The translations under genes were made by a program, and so were the position numbers. A DNA stretch of 64,000 bases from assembly GCA_963921195.1 (NCBI GenBank), contig OY992537.1, forward strand, positions 76,700,894 through 76,764,893. The letters run 5' to 3'. Origin of the DNA: Pegoplata infirma. Taxonomy: Eukaryota > Arthropoda > Insecta > Diptera > Anthomyiidae. Every line of letters starts with the position of its first letter. Within the stretch, counting starts at the first letter, position 1. Positions 54,970-64,000 of the stretch are shown in pieces. A model generated the notes under the pieces. That model did not search any database, was not told the origin of the DNA, and saw nothing but the letters and a program-made list of their open reading frames with translations.

Positions 54970-56373
54970 TCATGAAATCCAGCAAAGATTTTATAAAATC
55001 TGACCGAGGGTCTTCAAATTTATCTAATTTTTTGTACACATGTGCTCTATAGAGCCAATTAAACATATCAATTTTCAGTTTTTTATATTTAAAAAAAATC
55101 GCGATTTTTTCGCGAATTTAATTTTCTTCAAAAATTTAAAAAATCAAAAAAGTATGCTACTTTGAATAGCCATATCTTCGAAAGTATCTATCGGATTTCT
55201 TCAATTCAAAAAGCATTCGATTCAGACGATAGTCTTACTTTATATTAATGTAATAAAAAAAAATATTTTAAAAAAAAAGTGCATTTTTGATGCAAATGCA
55301 TTTTTTGGATGCATTTTTTAAAACTTTCTCCCCCTTCAATTTTTTTTAAACCTACATATATCGAAAATATAGCATTTTCTACACAAAATTGCGTTCCGCT
55401 TTTTTTGTGACGGAGTTTCGTAAAAATTTTGTAATTTTTTTAAAAATACCTTATTGGTTTTTCCATACAATTTTTTCATAAAATTCATAAAATAACAAAA
55501 AAAAAATTTAGTTTAAGGAAAAACTACATAAGCATTTTTTAAAAAAATCACGAAAATTTTGTGAAACGCCGTCACAAAAAAAAAATGTACCAAATTTTAT
55601 GTAAAAAATGCTATATTTTCGATTTTTGCAGGTTTCAAACAAATTGAAGGGGGAGAAAGTTTTAAAAAATGCATCCAAAAATTGCATTTGCATCAAAAAT
55701 GCATTTTTTTTAAAAAATATTTTTTGTTAGTAAAAACGGATAATCAGTTGAATCGAATGCTTTTTGAGTCGTAGAAATCCGATAGATACTTTCGAAGAAA
55801 TGGCTTTTTAAAGTTACATACTTTTTTGATAAAATTGCAAAATAAACATTAAATTGATTTTTTGTATGGAAAAAATCACATAAGTAGTTTTAAAAAAATC
55901 ACGAAAATTTTTTGAAACGCCGTCACAAAAAAAACGGTAGTCAATTTTGTGTAAAAATTGCCATATTTTCGAATTATGCAGGTTTCAAAAAAATTGAAGG
56001 GGGAGAAAGTTTAGAAAAATGCATCAAAAAATTGCATTTGCATCAAAAATGCACTTTTTTTTGAAAAACTTTTTTTTTATTGCATTGGTATAAAAAAGGA
56101 CGAACTTTTGAATCAAATTCTTTTTGAATCGTAGAAATCCGATAGATACTTCAGAAGATATGGCTCTTCAAATTAACATACTTTTTTGATTTTTTAAATT
56201 TTTGAAGAAAATTAAAGTCGCGAAAAAACCGCGATTTTTTTAAAATTTAAAAAACTGAAAATGGATATGTTTTATTAGCTTTATGGAGAATGCATACCGT
56301 TAATATAAAGAAAATCGAAAGACCTAAGGTCAGAAAATAGCATTTTGTATGTGTTTTCTGGTGGATTTTGTGA
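54970..56373. mobile_element. 1.4-kb foldback with three copies of one arm
   Basis: TCATGAAATCCAGCAAAG at the left mirrors TCTGGTGGATTTTGTGA at the right. The left arm (about 54,970-55,500) is inverted relative to two right-hand copies (about 55,500-55,850 and 55,855-56,373). All share TCACGAAAATTTT, CGCCGTCACAAAAAAA, TTGAAGGGGGAGAAAGTTT, TTGCATTTGCATCAAAAATG and AATCCGATAGATACTT. Confidence 0.65.
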
Positions 56374-59300
56374 TATATATAAAAGAGTGTGGTGACTGAC
56401 TGACTGACTGACTGACTGACTGATTGGCAATAATCATCGCCCAGCCCAAACCGCTGAAGCTAGAGACTTGAAATTTGGAATGTAGGTTCGGCTCCCGACA
56501 AAACCACCCACTAAGAAGGGATTTTTGGAAATTCCGATTTTAAGGGGGGCAAAAGGGGGAAAATAGGGCCCTTTGGGGGATTTTGTATCTTTTGAACTAA
56601 TAGTCCTAGAAACTTCAAATTTGAACTCTAGGATCCTCTCGCGGAAATAAAATTTCGAAAAAAATATTTTTGGAAAATTCCGCCTCCAAGGGGGGGAAAA
56701 AGGGGAAAATAGGGCAAATTGGTACATTTTTTATATTCTAAACAAATGGTTCCAGAAACTTGAAATTTTAAGTCCAGGACCCTCTCGCGGAAATAACATT
56801 TTGGAAAAAGTAATATTTTGAAAATTCCGTTTCTAAGGTGGGGGGGAGGGGGAAAATAGGGCAAGTTGGTACATTTTGTATCTTCTGAACTAATGGTCCT
56901 ACAATCTTGAAATTTTGAATATAGGATACTCTCGCGGAAATAACATTATGAAAAAAGTACTTTTTTGAAAATTCCGGTTTTAAGGGGGACAAAAAGGGGG
57001 AAAATAGGGCAATTTGGTGAATTTTGAACAAATGGTCCTAGAAACTAGATATTTGAACTATAGTATCCTCTCGGGGAAAAAACATTTTTTTACTAAAATT
57101 TTTTCACTCAAAATTTTTTTTCACTCAAAATTTTTTTTTGACTCAAAATTTTTTTTTTACAAATTTTTTTTTTTTTACAATTTTTTTTTTTTACAAATTT
57201 TTTTTCACTCAAATTTTTTTTTACTCAAAATTTTTTTTTCACTAAAAATTTTTTTTACTCAAAATTTTTTTTCACTCAAAATTTTTTTTTTACTCAAAAT
57301 TTTTTTTCACTCAAAAATTTTTTTTCACTCAAATTTTTTTTTCACTCAAAATTTTTTTTCACTCAAAATTTTTTTTTTTTACAAATTTTTTTTACATTTT
57401 GTATCTTCTGAACTAATGGTCCTACAATCTTGAAATTTTGAATAAAGGATACTCTCGCGGAAATAACATTTTGAAAAAAGTACTTTTTTGAAAATTCCGG
57501 TTTGGGGACAAAAAGGGGGAAAATATGGCAATTTGGTGAATTTTGAACTAATGGTCCTAGAAACAAGATATTTGAACTATAGTATCCTCTCGGGGAAAAA
57601 ACAATTTTTTACTAAAATTTTTTCACTCAAAATTTTTTTTCACTCAAAATTTTTTTTTTGACTCAAAAATTTTTTTTTTACAAATTTTTTTTTTACAAAT
57701 TTTTTTTCACTCAAATTTTTTTTTTTACTCAAAATTTTTTTTCAATAAAAATTTTTTTTTTACTCAAAACTTTTTCACTCAAAAATTTTTTTTTACTCAA
57801 AATTTTTTTTCACTCAAATTTTTTTTTTTACTAATTTTTTTTCACTCAAATTTTTTTTCAGTCAAAATTTTTTTTCACTCAAAAATTTTTTTTTTTGGGG
57901 GGGAATAGGACGATTTTGAACATTTTCTATATTGTGAACTAATGGTCCCAGAAACCTGAAATTTGGACTATAGGATCCTCTCGCGGAAATAATATTCTTA
58001 AGAAAGTACTTTTTAAAAAGGCACTTCTAAGAAGGGGAAAAGGGGGAAAATTGGGAAATTTGGTACATTTTTCATTTTCATTTCTCTGACCTAATGGTCC
58101 TAGAAACTTAAAGTTTGGACTATAAGATCCTCTCGCGGAAAAAACATTCCGAAACAAAGTTTTTTTTTCAATCCCGCTTCTAGGGTGGTAAAAAGGGGGA
58201 TAATAGGACAATTTGGTACACTTTGAATGTTCTGGACTAATTTTCCCAGAAACTTAAAAATTTTGACTATGGGATCCTTCGCGGAAATAACATTGTGAAG
58301 AAAGTTCTATTTTGAAAATTTCGCTTCTAAGGGGGAAAAAGGGGAAAGTAGGGTAATTTTGTGTCTGCTGAACTAATGGTCGTAGATCCTTGAAATTTGG
58401 GCTGTACGATCCTCTCGCGGAAATAACTTTTTGAAAGAAGTACGTTTTGAAAATTCCGGTTTGTATCTGCTAAACAAATAGGACTGCACGATCCTCTCGC
58501 GTGGACAGCACGATCCTCTCGCGGAAATAACATTCTGAAAAAAGTACTTTTTTGAAAATTCCGCTTTAAAGGGGAAAAAAAGAGGAAGGTAGGGCAATTT
58601 TGTATATGCTGAAAATATGGTCCTAGATACTTGAAATTTGGAGTGAACGAACCTCTCGCTGAAATAACATTCTAAAGGAAGTACTTTTTCAAAATTCTGG
58701 GGGGAAATCGGTAAAGAAGGGCAATTTTGAATCTGCTGAACTAATGGTTCTTAATACTTGAAATTTAAACTGTACGATCCTTTCGCGAAAATAACATTCC
58801 TAAAGTAGAACTTTTCAAAAAATCCGCTTCTACGGGGAAAAAGGTGGAAAGTAGGGTAATTTTGTATCTGCTGAACTAATGGTCCTAGATACTTGAAATT
58901 TGAACTGTACAATCCTCTCGCGGAAATAATATTCTAAAGGAAGTACTTTTTGAAAATTCCGGGGGAAAAAGGGGGTGAATGGGGTAATTTTGAATCTGCT
59001 GAACTCATGGTCCTAGATACTTGAAATTTCAACCGTACGATCCTCTCGCGGAAATAACATTGTTACAGAAAAACTTTTTTTAAAAATTACGCTTCTACGG
59101 GGAAAAAGGGGGAAAGTAGGGCAATTTTGTATCGGCTGAACTAATGGTCCTAGATACTTATAATTTTAAATGAACAATCCTATCCCGAAAATAACATTCT
59201 AAAAGAAGTACATTTTTGAAAATTCGTTTTTAAAGGGGGAAAAATGGGGAAAGAAGGGCAATTTCGTATCTGCTAAACGAATGGTCCCAAAAACTTGAAA

Positions 59301-62300
59301 TTTAAACTCTACTCTCGCGGAAAAAACATTTTGTAAAAAGTAATATTTTGAAAAATCCTTTTATAAGGGTGGGGGTGGTGGGAAGAATGGGTTTAATAAT
59401 GCAATTTTGTATCTTCTGAACAAACTTGAAATTTTGAATCTGGATGCTCTTGCGGCAATTATTTTTTAAAAAATATATTTTTTTTAAATTTTGGTTTTAA
59501 GGAGGCCCAGAAGGGGGAAAATAGGGCAATTTGCTAAACTTTAAATTAATGGTCTTAGAAACATGACATTGGGAATATAGGATCATCTCGCGGCAATAAC
59601 ATTCTAAAAGAAGTAATTTTTTGAAAATTTCGCATTTAAGGGAAAGAAAGGGGGAAAGTAGTGCAATTTTGTATATGCTAAAGTAATGGTCCTAGATACT
59701 TAAAAATTGGAATGTACGATTCTTCCGCGGAAATAACATTCGGAAAGGAATACTTTTCTTAAAAATTCCTCTGTTAAGGGGAAAAAGAGGGGAAAATAGA
59801 GCAATTTTGAATCTGCCGAACTAAGGGTCCTGATACTTGAAAATTGGACTGTAACATTCGGAAAGAAATACTTTTTTAAAAATTCTTCTTTAAAAATTCT
59901 TCTTTTTGTGTCTGCTGAAAAAATAGTCCTAGATATTAAAAAATTGGACTGCACAATCCTCTCGCGGAAATAAAATTCGAATGGAGGACTTTTTGGAAAA
60001 TTCCGCCTCTAAGAGGGAAAAGGGGGAAAGTAGGCAATTTTGTATCTGCTGAACTAATGGTCCGGGAGACTTGAAATTTGGACTGTTCGCGAAAATAACA
60101 TTCTGAAAGAAGTACTTTTTTAAATATTCCGATTTTGAGTGGGAAAAAGGGGGAAAGTAGGGCAATTTTGTATCTGCTGAAATAATGGTCCTATATCTTG
60201 ATATTTGGACTGTACGATCCTCTCGCGGAAATAAAATTTTCAAGGAAGTACTTTTTTGAAAACTCTACTTTTAAGGGAGAAAAAAGGGGAAGGTAGGGCA
60301 ATTTTGTATCTGCTGAACTAATGGTCCTCGATACTTAAAATTTAACTGTACGATCCTCTCGCGGATATAACATTCTAAAAGAAGTAATTTTTTTAAATTC
60401 TGCTTCCACGGGGGGGAAAGGGAGAAGTAGGGCAATTTTGAATCTGCTTAACTAATAGTCCTACATACTTGAAGTTTGGACTGTACGATCCTCTCGCGGA
60501 AAGAACATTCTAGAAGAAGTACTTTTTTGAAAGTTCTCCTTCTAAGGGGGGAAAAGGGGGAAAGTAGGGCAATTCTGTATCTGCTGAACTAATGATCCTA
60601 GATACTTAAAATTTGAACTGTACGATCCTCTTGCGGAAAAAGTACTTATTGTGGAAAGTTCCGCTTCTAAGGGGAAAAAGGCGGAAAGAAATTTGAAATT
60701 GAAATTGAAATTTGAATTGAAATTTGGACTCTAGGATCCTCTCGCAGAATTAACATGCGGAAAACAAAATTTTTTGAAAATTCCGCCTCCAAGGGTGGGA
60801 AAATTGGGAAAATCGGTGAATTTTTTATCTTCTGAACAAATGGTCCCAGAAATGTGAAGTTTAGTCCTAGATACTTGAAGTTTAGACTGCATGATCCTCT
60901 CTCTTGGAATTAACATTCTGAAAGAAGTTCTTTTTTTGAAAATTCCGATTTCAAGGCGGAAAACGGGGAAGGTAGGGCAATTTTGTATCTGCTGAACTAA
61001 TGGTTCTAGATACGTGAAATTTGGCTGAACGATCCTCTCGCGGAAATAACATTCTTAAGAAAGTACTTTTCAAAATTCTGAGGGAAAAAGGGGGAAAGAA
61101 GGGCAATTTTGAATCTGCTGAACTAATGGTCCTAGATTCTTGAAATTTGAACTGAACGATCCTTTCGCAAAAATAACATACTTAAAGAACTTTTTTAAAA
61201 ATTTCACTTCTAAGGGGGGAAAAGTAGGGCCCTTTGGGGGATTTTGTATCTTTTGAACTAATAGTTTTAGAAACTTGAATTTGGACTCTATAATCCTCTC
61301 GCGAAAAAAGAAAATAAAAAAATATTTTTTTGAAAATTCCGCCTCCAAGGTGGGGAAAATGGAGCAAATTGGTACATTTTTTATCTTCTGGACAAATGGT
61401 CCCAGAAACTTGAAATTTGGACTCTAGGATCCTCTCGCAGAATTAACATGCGGAAAACAAAATTTTTTGAAAATTCCGCCTCCAAGGGTGGGAAAATTGG
61501 GAAAATCGGTGAATTTTTTATCTTCTGAACAAATGGTCCCAGAAATGTGAAGTTTAGTCTTTAGGATCCTCTCGCGGAAACAACATTCCGAAAAAAATAT
61601 TGTTTGAAAAATTCCTCCTCCAAGGTGGGAAAGGGGGGAAATAGGGAAAATCGGTACATTATTTATCTTTTAAACAAATGGTTCCAGAAACTTGAAATTT
61701 GAACTCTAGGATCATCTCGCAAAAAAAACATCTTGAAAAAAGTAGAAGGGGGAAAATAGGGCAATTTTGTATCTTCTGAACTAAAGCTTTAAGTTTTGAT
61801 CCTCTCGCGGAAATAATTTTTTGAAAAATACACTTTTTGAAAATTTTGGTTTTAAGGAGGGCCAAGAGGGGCAAAATAGGCAATTTGGTAAATTTTAAAC
61901 TAATGGTCTTAAAAACATGACATTTGCAATATAGGATCATCTCGCGGAATAACATATTGAAAGAAGTACTTTTTTGAAAATTACTTTTTAAAGGGGAAAA
62001 GAAGGGCAATTTTGTATCTGCTGAACTAATGGTCCTAGATATTGAAGTTTGGACTGTACGATCCTCTCGCGGAAATAACATTCTGGAAGAAGTACTTTTT
62101 TGGAAAAATCTGCTTCTATAGGGGGAAAAAGAGGGAAAGTAGGGAAATTTGAAATTTGAATCCTCTTGCGGAAACAACATTCTAATGGAAGTACTTTTTT
62201 GAAAATTTCGCTTCTACGGGAAAAAAAAGGGGAAATTAGGGCAATTTTGTATCGGCTGAACTAAAGGTCCTAGATACTTGAAATTTGGAGTGTACGATCC

Positions 62301-63010
62301 TCTCACGGAAAAAACATTCTGAAAGAAGTACTTTTTTAAAAATTTTGTTTTATAGGTGGAAAAGGGGGAAAAGTAGGGCAATTTTATATCTGCTGTACTA
62401 ATGGTCCTAGATACTTGAATTTTGAACTGTTTTGTATCTGCTAAACTAATGGTTCTAGATACTTGAAGTTTGGACTGTACGATCCTCTAGCGGAAATAAC
62501 ATTCTGGAAGAAGCACTTTATTAGTAAATTCTGCTTCTAAGGGGGAAAATGGGGAAAGTAGGGCAATTTTGTAACTTCTGAATTAATGGTCCTAAATACT
62601 TGAAATTTGGACTGTACGATCCTTTCGCGGAAATAACATTCCAAAATAAGTACTTTTATGAAAATTCTGCTTCTAATGGGGAAAAATAGAGAATGTAGAG
62701 ATACTTAAAATTGGTACTTTACGATCCACTCACGGAAATTACATTCTGGGAAAATAATTTTTTGAATTTTCGCTTCAATTTGGTACATATTGTTCCTTAT
62801 GCACTAATGTTCCTTGAAACTTAAAGTTTGAACTATGTGATCGTTTCGCCAAAATAAAATTTTTTGCAACTTTTAATCTACTCAAAATATAATATTTTAA
62901 AGATCGAAACTAACAATTTTTATGTTTAATTAAAAATTAATAAGAATTTGAAGTAATAAAGTTGTTTCTTAACAGCTAACCGGTAACGAAGTACCGGGCG
63001 AGTTAGCTAG
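56374..63010 (+). mobile_element. Non-autonomous Helitron, 6.6 kb, packed with tandem units
   Basis: Starts TATATATAAAAGAGTGTGGT and GACTGACTGACTGAC; the first two bases of a normal Helitron (TC) are not evident because it abuts the foldback end. It ends CTAG (63,007-63,010) followed by T, with the same CCGGTA-ACGAAG-TACCGG hairpin (62,980-62,997) as the pair at 37-43 kb, so all three belong to one family by their 3' ends. CATCGCCCAGCCCAAACCGC near the 5' end is shared too. The interior is tens of diverged units of about 110-140 bp. Minus-strand open frames with repeated FPREDR-like words arise from the repeats and are not genes. Confidence 0.85.
56440..62860 (+). repeat. Diverged tandem units in the 6.6-kb Helitron
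   Basis: Each unit has an ATACTTGAAATTTGGACTGT part, GATCCTCTCGCGGAAATAAC, GAAGTACTTTTTTGAAAATT, CCGCTTCTAAGGGGGAAAAA and CAATTTTGTATCTGCTGAAC. Higher-order copies exist: 56,871-57,090 is repeated at 57,394-57,610, and 60,726-60,860 at 61,425-61,560. Two TTTTTTTTCACTCAAAA blocks (57,080-57,390 and 57,600-57,890) interrupt the units. Confidence 0.88.
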
Positions 63011-63725
63011 TTATTGTATATAAAGAGCATTATGGCATATTTAAAAAGACAATTGTAATTAATTTCTTTTGTTAGGTTAGATATTCTATAGTATATATGT
63101 GTGTGTGTGTTTGTACGTATTTTAGTACTTAGGTAAAAGGAGGTGTGTGTAAAGGAAAGAACACAGAACGTGTAATTGCGAATGTGTTTCAGAATAGAGT
63201 TGACTTGGTGCCAGTTGAATTTAACATGACACAATGCAATTTTAAATAGTTGTATTGTCAGCAAAAGGCAAAGTGACTTTCATAAGCAAGTTTTCAATGA
63301 GTAGTCACTATAATGAAATGTTTAAATGATTCAATAGGAAACAGTGGTCCGAAGGTGTAAATTACCACAATTTGCCATGAATAATAATAAGTTATTAGAC
63401 TTGGTTGAATAAAAGAGAATAGATTTGTGAACAGTTTAAAGGTGGTAATGCATCTTGTGTTTTAATTTTTTTTCTTCGGTTAAATATACCCTGCAAGCGC
63501 GATTGAGGCAAACATTTTCAAAATATATATCAATAAAAATAAAATACCGTTCGTTGGTAACTGTATTACTCTAGAATGGCTTGACCAATATACGTAATAT
63601 TTTTAAAATGCTCGCGATAGTCTAACTAAGCTTTGTGGAATAAATTGTCCACGGAAATTTCTTTACTCATTTTTTTGGATTTGGGTAATTTTTTTTTAAT
63701 AATTGTTATAATCCTTCGCTCATTT
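63011..63725. other. AT-rich unique-looking DNA, no gene seen
   Basis: Ordinary mixed sequence with a short GT run (63,095-63,111); likely host non-coding DNA. The 85-codon frame on the minus strand has no domain. Confidence 0.45.
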
Positions 63726-64000
63726 TTTTATACCCTCCACTCTAGTGAAAGAGGGTATATATAAGTTTGTCATTCCGTTTGTAACACATCGAACTATTGG
63801 TCTAGGACCCCATAAAGTATATATATTCATGATCCTTGATCGATTTTAAGTCGATCTAGCGATGTCCGTCCGTTCGTCCGTCCGTCCGTCCGTCCGTCTG
63901 TCTGTCTGTTCGTTGAAAACACGCTAACTTTTGAAAGACTTTATGGAGGCTCCTGAAGTTTGACATATATGTTGGGTATTTACCGGGTCAGGTTGGTATT
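63726..64000 (-). mobile_element. INE-1/DINE-1-like element, cut by window end
   Basis: Starts ATTTTTTTATACCCTCCACT with a GAGGGTATATATAAGTTTGT hairpin partner, then CCCCATAAAGTATATATATT, TTAAGTCGATCTAGCGATGT, GTCCGTCC tetramers and CACGCTAACTTTTGAAAGAC. It is the reverse complement of the 3' half of the copy at 9,500-10,682. Confidence 0.8.

Noticed and set aside
56434..62180. Many minus-strand open frames of 60-173 codons with recurring FPREDR-like peptides
   Set aside because: They follow the tandem units of the Helitron; the peptide is simply the translation of GATCCTCTCGCGGAAA in reverse. Frames shift between units and there are no domains.

Overview
The window looks like a gene-poor stretch of a higher (cyclorrhaphan, probably calyptrate) fly genome. 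It is very AT-rich, full of poly-A/T runs, and carries several INE-1/DINE-1-type repeats with their typical core (CATAAAGTATATATAT, then a TCGATCTAGCGATGTCCG stretch and a run of GTCC/GGAC tetramers). It also holds a Jockey-clade LINE and many short inverted-repeat DNA transposons. I found no convincing host gene, tRNA, rRNA or CRISPR array. It could be intergenic DNA, pericentric DNA or a giant intron.

Layout. 1-19 kb: AT-rich DNA with a nested pair of terminal-inverted-repeat (TIR) elements (0.6-2.5 kb), a SINE-like insert (4.9 kb), GATGAAAAA arrays (7-8 kb), an INE-1 copy (9.5-10.7 kb), CCGTCCGAC-type repeats (12.4-13.4 kb) and a Helitron fragment (17.7 kb). 19.7-27.9 kb: a foldback element split by a 6.1-kb non-autonomous Helitron, which itself holds at least five further insertions, three of them with perfect 8-bp target duplications. 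28-29 kb: low-complexity arrays. 29,983-34,815: a full-length Jockey-like LINE on the minus strand, bounded by a 12-bp target duplication. 37.1-43.9 kb: a TIR element containing two almost identical 2.7-kb Helitrons head to head, each with a large 16-bp satellite. 44.0-46.3 kb: a foldback element split by a hAT-like element. 46.9-55 kb: more inverted-repeat elements, including one with a 9-bp duplication. 56.4-63.0 kb: a 6.6-kb Helitron full of diverged tandem units. 63.7-64.0 kb: an INE-1 copy cut by the window end.

Only the LINE has long protein-coding frames. ORF2 (endonuclease plus reverse transcriptase, 889 aa) is open. ORF1 (gag-like) is open except for one frame change at an A7 run. 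ORF1 stop and ORF2 start overlap as TAATG, which suggests coupled translation. Everything else is non-autonomous and would depend on Helitron, hAT or other transposases supplied from elsewhere. Element ends were read by eye; family names rest on ends and duplication lengths, not on database searches.
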